A DNA stretch of 64,000 bases from Prochlorococcus sp. AG-418-C09 (GTDB taxonomy: Bacteria; Cyanobacteriota; Cyanobacteriia; PCC-6307; Cyanobiaceae). Below are positions 46,377-55,449 of this stretch, piece after piece; position 1 is the first letter of the stretch; each line of letters begins with the position of its first letter. The notes under the pieces were generated by a model. The model did not search any database, was not told where the DNA came from, and saw nothing but the letters and a program-made list of their open reading frames with translations. The position numbers were made by a program, and so were the translations under genes. Location: positions 124,001 to 188,000 of the forward strand of contig QCLS01000002.1 of assembly GCA_003214355.1 (NCBI GenBank), given 5' to 3'.

Positions 46377-47378
46377 CTATTTTTCTTTTAGCCATCTTGC
46401 GGCCTCACACGCATGGTAAGTGAGTATTAATTTTGCTCCTGCTCTCTTAAAACTGAGTAAAGTCTCAAGAACAACATCTTTTTCGTCAATCCATCCTTGC
46501 ATAGATGCTGCTTTTATCATTGAATATTCGCCACTTACATTGTAAGCAGCTATTGGTTTATTAGAAAAAGAACTTAGTTTATTTATAATATCTAAATAAG
46601 CTAAGCCAGGTTTTACCATTAAAACATCTGCACCTTCATATTGATCAAGGGCAGCTTCTATTACGGCTTCCTTTGAGTTTGCTGGATCCATCTGATAAGT
46701 AGATTTATTATCTGGTATTAATTTTTTGTTGTTTTTTCTTGGCGCAGAGTCTAAAGCTGTTCTAAATGGACCATAGTAAGCAGAAGCATATTTAGCGGTA
46801 TAACTTATTATCCCAATATCTGTAAATCCTTCATGATCTAATGAATTTCTTATAGCACTAACCCTACCATCCATCATGTCACTTGGACCGATAAAATCAG
46901 CCCCAGCTCTGGCTTGAGTTAATGCTTGTTTTTTTAATAAATCAATTGTTTCATCATTTAAGATAATTCCATTTTCATCAACTAAACCATCGTGTCCATC
47001 ACAAGAATAGGGATCTAATGCTACATCAGTCATTATTGCCATTTCAGGTATTTCTTGTTTTAACTTTATTATCGTCTTTGGTATCAAACCAGCCTCATTG
47101 AAACATTCAGCACCATCTTCTGTTTTTAGATCATCATCAATCTTTGGGAAAAGAACTATACATCTTATTCCTAGTTCCCATGCTCTAAGAACCTCTTCAA
47201 TTAAACCATCAATATTCCACCTAAATATTCCAGGCATAGCAGAAATCTCTTCCTTATAATCTTTTTCATGAATAAATAATGGGTAAATAAAATCTTCCGG
47301 GCTTACTTTATTTTCTCTAACCATTTGTCTAATAGCTTCTGCTCTTCTAAGTCTTCTTGGTCGTAGAATTAAATCCAT
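46377..47378 (-). CDS. hemB: delta-aminolevulinic acid dehydratase HemB
   Basis: HemB condenses two 5-aminolevulinates to porphobilinogen, feeding heme and chlorophyll. The 333 residues contain the two active-site lysines in SYTAKYASAYYGPF and DVLMVKPGLAYLDI, and the VALDPYSCDGHDGLVDE segment typical of the Mg-type plant/cyanobacterial branch rather than the Zn-cysteine cluster type. The length is typical. It starts the minus-strand run hemB-VOC-mutS2-obgE and lies divergent from the bicarbonate-uptake operon, with 219 bp between. Confidence 0.96.
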   Translation of the reverse strand: MDLILRPRRLRRAEAIRQMVRENKVSPEDFIYPLFIHEKDYKEEISAMPGIFRWNIDGLIEEVLRAWELGIRCIVLFPKIDDDLKTEDGAECFNEAGLIPKTIIKLKQEIPEMAIMTDVALDPYSCDGHDGLVDENGIILNDETIDLLKKQALTQARAGADFIGPSDMMDGRVSAIRNSLDHEGFTDIGIISYTAKYASAYYGPFRTALDSAPRKNNKKLIPDNKSTYQMDPANSKEAVIEAALDQYEGADVLMVKPGLAYLDIINKLSSFSNKPIAAYNVSGEYSMIKAASMQGWIDEKDVVLETLLSFKRAGAKLILTYHACEAARWLKEK

Positions 47379-47597
47379 TAGTAATAATATTTAGGTTTTA
47401 AATTTGTTTAAATAACTTTGAAAATAAATTTGAAGCTATTTTTTTATAATTGTATAACTTACATATATTAGTATTCAAATTGCTATTTTTTTGAGGAAAA
47501 TTAACCAAATCGATCTTAATATTTTTCAAATTTCTAACAAAAAGTGGACATAACAAGATAGGATTCTTGAGTTAAAGCAATCTAGAGGAGAATTTAC

Positions 47598-49271
47598 TTG
47601 AAATTAATTCATGGATTTCATTTAAAAAACATTAGAGGAGATATCCTTGGAGGTCTTACTGCAGCCGTTGTTGCATTACCACTTGCTCTTGCATTTGGTG
47701 AAACAGCCTTGGGAGATGGTGGAGCAATATATGGTCTTTATGGTGCAGTAATAGTTGGTTTCTTAGCCGCACTATTTGGTGGTACCCCTTCACAAGTTAG
47801 TGGGCCGACAGGTCCAATGAGTGTTACGGTAGCTGTTTTAGTTATAGCTATCTTGCAGAGGGAATCTGTGGCGAGTTTACCCGCAGAGCAAATAGTTCCA
47901 CTAATTATGGGTGCAGTAATAGTAGGAGGATTGTTTCAAATATTATTTGGATTACTAAAGCTTGGAAAATATATAACCTTAGTACCATACTCAGTAGTTT
48001 CAGGCTTCATGTCGGGTATTGGTTTTATTATTATTGCTACTCAACTTGGACCACTTTTAGGGATTCAAACAGAAAAAGGTGTTTTAAATGGTTTAATTTC
48101 ATTATTCCAGAATTTTGAACCCTTCACTCCTGCGGTCATTATCTCAATAATGACAATGGTGATAGTATTCATAGCTCCAAGAAAAATAACTCAGTGGGTT
48201 CCATCTCCCCTACTAGCCTTACTAATTGTTACTCCCTTGTCCGTAGTGCTATTTAATGATGATAAATTAACGGCAAAAGGTTTAGATGTCGTAGCCAGAA
48301 TTGGTCAAATACCTGAGGGTGGGCTTCAATTCTCTCTTCCGGAATTTAAATATCAGGCACTAATCATCTCTGGTGGATTACAATTAGCAGTATTAGGAGC
48401 TATTGACTCACTTTTAACCTCTCTGGTGGCTGATAATATAACTCAAACAAGACATGATTCAAATAGAGAACTAATCGGACAAGGGATTGGGAATGCTGTA
48501 GGTGGTTTCTTTGGAGGATTACCCGGTGCTGGAGCAACAATGAGAACTGTAATCAATGTTAAATCTGGCGGGAGTACACCGATATCTGGGATGACTCATT
48601 CAATTGTTCTTCTAGTTGTTCTTGTAGCTGCTGGCCCACTTGCTTCGCAAATCCCTAAAGCTCTCCTAGCTGGAATTTTAATAAAAGTCGGCTTAGATAT
48701 TATTGACTGGAGATTCTTATTAAGAGCCCATAAATTATCATTAAAAACTGCAGCAGTCATGTATGGAGTACTAATAATGACTGTTTTCTGGAATTTAATT
48801 TGGGCAGTTTTAGTGGGTGTCTTTGTAGCAAATATGTTAACCATCGACTCAATCACAGAGACTCAATTAGAAGGAATGGATGAAGACAATCCAATAAACA
48901 AAAGTAATCTAAACAATACACAATTACCAACTGAAGAAAAAGCTCTATTAGATAGTTGTAAAGGGGAAGTAATGCTATTTAGATTAAAAGGCCCACTAAG
49001 TTTTGGAGCAGCTAAGGGTATCGCAGAGCGCATGATGCTTATTAAAAAATATAAAGTTCTCATCCTTGATATTACAGACGTGCCACGACTAGGAGTTACT
49101 GCATCATTAGCCATTGAGGATATGATGATGGAAGCTAAAAACAATAATAGATTGGCTTTTGTAGCAGGAGCAAATGAAAAAGTTAAAGAAAGATTATCCA
49201 AGTTCGGAGTAGAAGGAATTATTGAATCTAGAAAAGAAGCATTAGAATTAGCACTCAAAGAATTAAGTTAA
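47598..49271 (+). CDS. SulP-family bicarbonate transporter, BicA-like
   Basis: The protein is a SulP transporter with about 12 membrane segments (GDILGGLTAAVVALPLALAF at the start, GGTPSQVSGPTGPMSVTVAV) and a C-terminal STAS domain (LFRLKGPLSFGAAKGIAERM). BicA is the cyanobacterial Na+-dependent HCO3- SulP transporter; this 557-residue protein matches that kind and is co-directional with sbtA, 6 nt downstream. Bicarbonate is inferred as substrate from that linkage; sulfate cannot be excluded. The start is a TTG at 47598 with a strong Shine-Dalgarno AGAGGAG 7 nt upstream, which decides it. Confidence 0.88.
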   Translation: MKLIHGFHLKNIRGDILGGLTAAVVALPLALAFGETALGDGGAIYGLYGAVIVGFLAALFGGTPSQVSGPTGPMSVTVAVLVIAILQRESVASLPAEQIVPLIMGAVIVGGLFQILFGLLKLGKYITLVPYSVVSGFMSGIGFIIIATQLGPLLGIQTEKGVLNGLISLFQNFEPFTPAVIISIMTMVIVFIAPRKITQWVPSPLLALLIVTPLSVVLFNDDKLTAKGLDVVARIGQIPEGGLQFSLPEFKYQALIISGGLQLAVLGAIDSLLTSLVADNITQTRHDSNRELIGQGIGNAVGGFFGGLPGAGATMRTVINVKSGGSTPISGMTHSIVLLVVLVAAGPLASQIPKALLAGILIKVGLDIIDWRFLLRAHKLSLKTAAVMYGVLIMTVFWNLIWAVLVGVFVANMLTIDSITETQLEGMDEDNPINKSNLNNTQLPTEEKALLDSCKGEVMLFRLKGPLSFGAAKGIAERMMLIKKYKVLILDITDVPRLGVTASLAIEDMMMEAKNNNRLAFVAGANEKVKERLSKFGVEGIIESRKEALELALKELS

Positions 49272-49277
49272 ACACTT

Positions 49278-50270
49278 ATGGAGTTGAATCCTTTATTTTC
49301 AAACATATTTGCACCTCCAGTACTGTTTTTTTTAATTGGAGTCATAGCTGTATTTACTAAATCTGATTTAGAAATACCTGCCCCACTTCCTAAATTATTT
49401 TCACTTTATTTATTACTTGCGATAGGTTTCAAAGGAGGTATTGAAATTCAAGAAAGTGGTATTTTAAACAATCAAGTTTTACTTACTTTAGGTGCAGCAA
49501 TTTTAATGTCATTGATAATTCCTCTAATAGGATTTTTTGTTCTAAGAATTAAGTTTAATGTCTTTAACTCTGCTGCAATTGCAGCAGCATACGGATCTAT
49601 CAGTGCTGTAACTTTTATATCTGCAGAAAGCTTTTTAACAAGTCAAGGTTATCAATTTGATGGCTATATGGTTGGAGCTTTGGCATTAATGGAATCGCCA
49701 GCTATTATTGTAGGCCTCTTATTAGTTAAATTTGCTGCTCCAAAGGACCGACCTAATTCAAGGAAACTTCACTTCAGATCAATCCTCCATGAATCATTTC
49801 TTAATGGTTCTGTTTTTTTACTATTGGGTAGTTTAGTTATAGGGTTTTTAACTTCTTCCTTTGGTACTGAAGCTGCAATTGAAAAAATGAAGCCATTTAC
49901 ACACTCATTATTTTATGGTGCAGAGTGTTTCTTCTTACTAGATATGGGAATTGTTGCAGCACAAAGACTACCTAGTTTAAAAAAAGCAGGATCCTTTCTT
50001 ATAGGATTTGCCATATTCATGCCTATCTTTAATGCTTTCATGGGTGTATTGGTTGCAAGATTTTTATCTCTTGATTCTGGTAATGCTCTTTTATTTGTGG
50101 TTTTATGTGCAAGTGCATCATATCTAGCAGTTCCTGCTGCGATGAGAATGACGGTACCTGAAGCTAGATCCAGTTACTACATCTCAACAACGCTTGGGCT
50201 CACATTCCCATTCAACATAGTTCTAGGAATACCCTTATATATGAGTCTTGTAAACAAAATTATCCCTTAG
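49278..50270 (+). CDS. sbtA: sodium-dependent bicarbonate transporter SbtA
   Basis: SbtA is a high-affinity Na+/HCO3- symporter of the plasma membrane. The 330-residue protein has about ten helices in two inverted repeats: APPVLFFLIGVIAVFTKSDL near the start, AIAAAYGSISAVTFI, and LFVVLCASASYLAVPAAMRM in the second half. These AYGSISAVTF and ASASYLAVPAA segments form the bicarbonate/Na+ site in the family. Genes flank it tightly: 6 nt after the SulP gene and 7 nt before the PII-like SbtB, so one operon is very likely. Confidence 0.93.
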   Translation: MELNPLFSNIFAPPVLFFLIGVIAVFTKSDLEIPAPLPKLFSLYLLLAIGFKGGIEIQESGILNNQVLLTLGAAILMSLIIPLIGFFVLRIKFNVFNSAAIAAAYGSISAVTFISAESFLTSQGYQFDGYMVGALALMESPAIIVGLLLVKFAAPKDRPNSRKLHFRSILHESFLNGSVFLLLGSLVIGFLTSSFGTEAAIEKMKPFTHSLFYGAECFFLLDMGIVAAQRLPSLKKAGSFLIGFAIFMPIFNAFMGVLVARFLSLDSGNALLFVVLCASASYLAVPAAMRMTVPEARSSYYISTTLGLTFPFNIVLGIPLYMSLVNKIIP

Positions 50271-50277
50271 CTAAATC

Positions 50278-50559
50278 ATGAAAAGATTAGACCTTATTTT
50301 CAGTGAGAGAGAATTAGATGCAATACTTATTACACTTGAAAAAGTCAACGTTCCTGGTTATACAGTTATGAAACATGCTACGGGTAGAGGACCAGAACGT
50401 GTTGTAACTGAAGATGACGAATTTACAGGCCTTGGAGCAAATGCTCATGTAATAGTTTTCTGTGAACAAGAATTGATTGATAAAATGAGGGATGATATAC
50501 GATCAGTACTTAGTTACTACGGGGGAGTTGCATACATTTCAGAAGCGACCCCATTATGA
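50278..50559 (+). CDS. sbtB: PII-like SbtB, regulator of SbtA
   Basis: The 93-residue protein has a PII-like fold: MKRLDLIFSERELDAILITL, then VPGYTVMKHATGRGPERVV, a flexible T-loop-like stretch, and ANAHVIVFCEQELIDKMRDD plus VLSYYGGVAYISEATPL. SbtB binds adenine nucleotides (cAMP, AMP, ADP, ATP) and blocks SbtA when they are at certain levels. It ends after SEATPL, without the Cys-containing C-terminal loop of longer SbtB proteins. It lies 7 nt after sbtA. Confidence 0.88.
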   Translation: MKRLDLIFSERELDAILITLEKVNVPGYTVMKHATGRGPERVVTEDDEFTGLGANAHVIVFCEQELIDKMRDDIRSVLSYYGGVAYISEATPL

Positions 50560-50574
50560 ATCTTTAAAGATGAT

Positions 50575-51531
50575 TTAGGAGTGAATCCAATCCACTCTGA
50601 TGTTCTTTCTACTGTTTAAATATCTATCAATTGACATAGCGGCTATGCATCCATCCGAAGCTGCAACTACAGCCTGTTTAAAAGGTGTATTCCTAATATC
50701 CCCAATGGCCCAAACACCATCAGAATTAGTTGACATAAAATCATCAACTATTACACCTCCATCCTCTTTTAAGGCAATTTGATCTCCCAAGAAATCAGTA
50801 ATTGGTTTAGATCCACTCATATAAACAAAAACACCATCTAAAGATAGATTTATTGGCTCTTCATTTTTTTTATTTTTGATAATAACTCCATTAACACCCA
50901 TCTCATTGCCTGAGATTTCTAACAATCTTGTCCTACTCCAGTGTTTTATATTAGACAACTCCATTAATTCTGAAGCTTCATGATTATCAGATTTAGGATC
51001 GCTTGATGTTATCCAATGAACTGTAGATGCAAATTTTGTGAGTACTGTCGCTTCTTCAATCGCTTCTTTATTTACTCCAACAACTGCGACTTCTCTCCCC
51101 CTATAGAAAGCACCATCACAGGTAGCACAGTAACTTACACCTTTACCTAAAAAATCAGCTTCTCCTTTGAATGATGCAGGTCTCCCCATCGCTCCACTCG
51201 CTAAAACTAATGCTTTTGCCTTAAAGTTACCTTCTGGTGTATAAACTGTTTTCCAATCTTGACCTACATCGATTCCAAAGACTTGAGCTCTCTTATAGTC
51301 GGTCCCATATTCCACAGCCTGATCTCTCATTAGATCTAGAAGTTTCTCACCGCTAATATCAACTGGAACTCCTGGATAGTTAGCTATCTGATGAGTAATA
51401 GCTAAGGCCCCGACTGAAGGATTCTTATCTAAGATAACAGTTTTTAAATTGGCTCTGGAAGCATAAAGAGCGCATGTACAGCCTGCAGGACCTCCACCAA
51501 TAATTGCAACATCATATTCAAAAGTTTCCAA
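50575..51531 (-). CDS. trxB: thioredoxin reductase-like NAD(P)/FAD oxidoreductase
   Basis: The 318-residue flavoenzyme has VAIIGGGPAGCTCALYASRA (FAD site) near the start, SYCATCDGAFYRG with the CxxC active-site cysteines, EVAVVGVNKEAIEEA for the NAD(P) site and GVWAIGDIRN with GD near the C-terminus. This is the low-molecular-weight thioredoxin-reductase architecture. The NAD(P) motif reads VVGVNKE rather than the usual G-x-G-x-x-A, so the pyridine-nucleotide partner is uncertain. It converges on sbtB with a 15-nt gap. Confidence 0.85.
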   Translation of the reverse strand: METFEYDVAIIGGGPAGCTCALYASRANLKTVILDKNPSVGALAITHQIANYPGVPVDISGEKLLDLMRDQAVEYGTDYKRAQVFGIDVGQDWKTVYTPEGNFKAKALVLASGAMGRPASFKGEADFLGKGVSYCATCDGAFYRGREVAVVGVNKEAIEEATVLTKFASTVHWITSSDPKSDNHEASELMELSNIKHWSRTRLLEISGNEMGVNGVIIKNKKNEEPINLSLDGVFVYMSGSKPITDFLGDQIALKEDGGVIVDDFMSTNSDGVWAIGDIRNTPFKQAVVAASDGCIAAMSIDRYLNSRKNIRVDWIHS

Positions 51532-51833
51532 TTTAATAAAGCTCCATTTAATTAACTGGCTGAGTTTGAGTTTAGAAAAGTCCTTAGCAGTTTTTCTAAC
51601 TAAAAATATAATTATAAATTAGAAGAAAAAAGCAATAATGGGTCAATATAGAAACAAACATACATAGGTGAGCTAATATTAAAAGTCTTTTTGTAATAAA
51701 TTCTTATTTAGAGTAAGTATTCTAAAAATGCAATATGAATTTCAGAAGTTTACTAGTTGAGTAATTTATTTAGTACTCAATTTGTTCTATTATTAAATTA
51801 ACTATGTTCTAATCCCAGTTAATAATTGTTTTA
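51532..51833. other. intergenic region between trxB and a coiled-coil gene
   Basis: About 300 bp with no supportable gene. It must hold the divergent promoters. A short inverted repeat TTGAGTA...TACTCAA (51757-51780, 10-nt spacer) lies about 55 nt before the downstream start. No tRNA, terminator or operator consensus was recognised. Confidence 0.5.
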
Positions 51834-52145
51834 ATGACAAATTCAGATTATTTAATCAAAGCAGCTGTCAAAAAATTAAGCGAAAAACTTAACCAGGCTT
51901 TGATTGAGAAAGTAGAAGAAGCGAGCTCAGCAGCTCAAGAAGTTCCTACTTTATTAAAGAAAGAATTTGAAATACTGATTGATGAAATATTTCAAGAAGC
52001 AAAGAAAATGGAAAAAGATGATAATACTGAAAACAACATTGAAACCCAAATCAACCAAATTAAAACCCCCTTACAAAAATGCGATCAGAAAGTAAAAGAA
52101 ATTAATTTGCAATTAGAAAAATTAAATAAAAAGTTAAAGAATTAA
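51834..52145 (+). CDS. small coiled-coil protein, function unknown
   Basis: The 103-residue protein MTNSDYLIKAAVKKLSEKLN contains VEEASSAAQEVPTLLKKEFE and a helical, charged C-terminus with heptads (DQKVKEINLQLEKLNKKLK). It resembles small cyanobacterial/plastid proteins of the DUF6825 kind in its first part, but that is uncertain. No enzyme motif. It precedes the AarF/UbiB kinase gene by 17 nt and is probably co-transcribed with it. Confidence 0.6.
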   Translation: MTNSDYLIKAAVKKLSEKLNQALIEKVEEASSAAQEVPTLLKKEFEILIDEIFQEAKKMEKDDNTENNIETQINQIKTPLQKCDQKVKEINLQLEKLNKKLKN

Positions 52146-52162
52146 AGAATCAAATTTAAGTA

Positions 52163-53830
52163 ATGCCCATAACTAATTTATACAGTTTTGTAAAAAGATT
52201 ACAAAGAAGTTTAATCATATGGAAGACTCTGTTTACTCTCCTTATCTTTTTATGGTGCGATAATGTTTTCTTAAAATTCTTTCCTAAGGATTCTTCCAAA
52301 ATAGTTAGAAATCAGGAGAAAAGAGCAAAATGGTTTACCAATGAATTAATCAACCTTGGTTCGGCTTTTATCAAAATTGGACAATTACTTTCTGCAAGAC
52401 CTGACTTAATTCCAAAAGAATGGATTAAAGAATTAACAAAATTACAAGATGATGTTCCGCAATTCTCTTTTAAAGAAGTTGAATCAATTATAAAAGATGA
52501 ATTAAATACAAGTTTCTCCAAAATAGATTTATTAGAACGAAAACCTATTGGTTCTGCATCATTAGCGCAAGTACATAAAGCTTTCTTAACGGATGGCAAG
52601 GAGGTTGTTTTTAAGGTTCAAAGACCTAATTTAAGAGATTTATTTATTACTGATTTAGCCATCATGCAGCAGATAGCATTTTTTATGCAAAAAAATAAAA
52701 GTTGGAGTAGAGGTCGAAATTGGGTTGAAATTGCTAAAGAATGCAGAAAGGTTCTTTTACGTGAGTTAGATTTTAATTGCGAGGCTCAATATGCTGCAAG
52801 ATTCAGGCAACAATTTCTTGATGATGAAAAAATTAAGATTCCAGAAGTTATATGGGATATGAGTACTGAAAAAGTTCTTTGCCTAAGTTACATAGAAGGG
52901 ACAAAAATAAGTAACATAAATGAATTAAAAGCAAGAAATATTGATTTAGCCAAAATAGCTGAGATTGGAGCAATTAGCTACCTAAAACAACTTGTAGATT
53001 TTGGATTCTTCCATGCAGATCCTCATCCTGGAAACTTAGCAGTATCAGACAAAGGTGAGTTAATATTTTATGATTTTGGGATGATGGGTAGCATTTCAAA
53101 TAATTTGCAAAGCAGTCTAGGATCTATGGTAAAGTCAGCTGCGATTAGAGATGCTTCTTCTCTTGTCACGCAACTGCAAGATGCTGGGTTAATCTCAAGA
53201 GAAATAGACATTGGTCCTGTCAGAAGATTGGTAAGGTTAATGTTAAAAGAAGCACTAACCCCTCCATTCAGTTCTAATATAATAGAAAAATTATCCGGAG
53301 ATTTATATGAACTTGTTTATGAAACTCCATTTCAACTTCCAGTTGACTTGATTTTCGTAATGAGAGCTTTATCGACTTTTGAAGGAGTTGGTAGAATCCT
53401 AGATCCAAACTTTAATCTTGTTTCAATCACAAAACCTTATCTAATTTCACTTATGTCTTCTAACAATCAAAGTCCTAATGATTTAATTAACCAACTTGGC
53501 AGACAAGTTGGGGAATTAGGTTCCAAAGCTGTTGGGATTCCAAAAAGAATCGATGATAGTTTAGAAAGATTAGAACAAGGTGATTTACAGTTACAAATAC
53601 GAATGGGTGAATCCGATAGACAATTCAAAAGAATGTTTACTGCACAAAAATCATTAGGTCATTCAATTCTAATGGGAAGCCTTTTTATTACTTCGGCTTT
53701 ACTTGTAAGTAACAATAAATCAACTTTTGCTATTTTCCCCTTAATTTTTGCAACTCCAATAGGTTTTGACTGGATCAACTGTCAATTAAAAATGAGGAAA
53801 GGATCAAGATTAGAAAAACTAAAACAATAA
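52163..53830 (+). CDS. ABC1/AarF/UbiB family atypical kinase
   Basis: The 555-residue protein has the ABC1K signature LGSAFIKIGQLLSARPDLIP (KxGQ motif), then the Ala-rich loop PIGSASLAQVHKAFL, VVFKVQRPN with the ATP Lys, and HADPHPGNL followed by FYDFGMMG (catalytic Asp residues). Hydrophobic segments at the C-terminus (SILMGSLFITSALLV) suggest membrane association. Family members are linked to quinone, tocopherol or lipid homeostasis; substrate here unknown. It follows a small gene by 17 nt and converges on eno with a 1-nt gap. Confidence 0.92.
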   Translation: MPITNLYSFVKRLQRSLIIWKTLFTLLIFLWCDNVFLKFFPKDSSKIVRNQEKRAKWFTNELINLGSAFIKIGQLLSARPDLIPKEWIKELTKLQDDVPQFSFKEVESIIKDELNTSFSKIDLLERKPIGSASLAQVHKAFLTDGKEVVFKVQRPNLRDLFITDLAIMQQIAFFMQKNKSWSRGRNWVEIAKECRKVLLRELDFNCEAQYAARFRQQFLDDEKIKIPEVIWDMSTEKVLCLSYIEGTKISNINELKARNIDLAKIAEIGAISYLKQLVDFGFFHADPHPGNLAVSDKGELIFYDFGMMGSISNNLQSSLGSMVKSAAIRDASSLVTQLQDAGLISREIDIGPVRRLVRLMLKEALTPPFSSNIIEKLSGDLYELVYETPFQLPVDLIFVMRALSTFEGVGRILDPNFNLVSITKPYLISLMSSNNQSPNDLINQLGRQVGELGSKAVGIPKRIDDSLERLEQGDLQLQIRMGESDRQFKRMFTAQKSLGHSILMGSLFITSALLVSNNKSTFAIFPLIFATPIGFDWINCQLKMRKGSRLEKLKQ

Positions 53831-53831
53831 C

Positions 53832-55449
<1,618 letters not shown>

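Noticed and set aside
51771-51805. Possible LexA box (AGTAC...GTTCT) before the coiled-coil gene
   Set aside because: The half-sites are spaced 7 nt apart instead of the expected 4, and no SOS gene is nearby.
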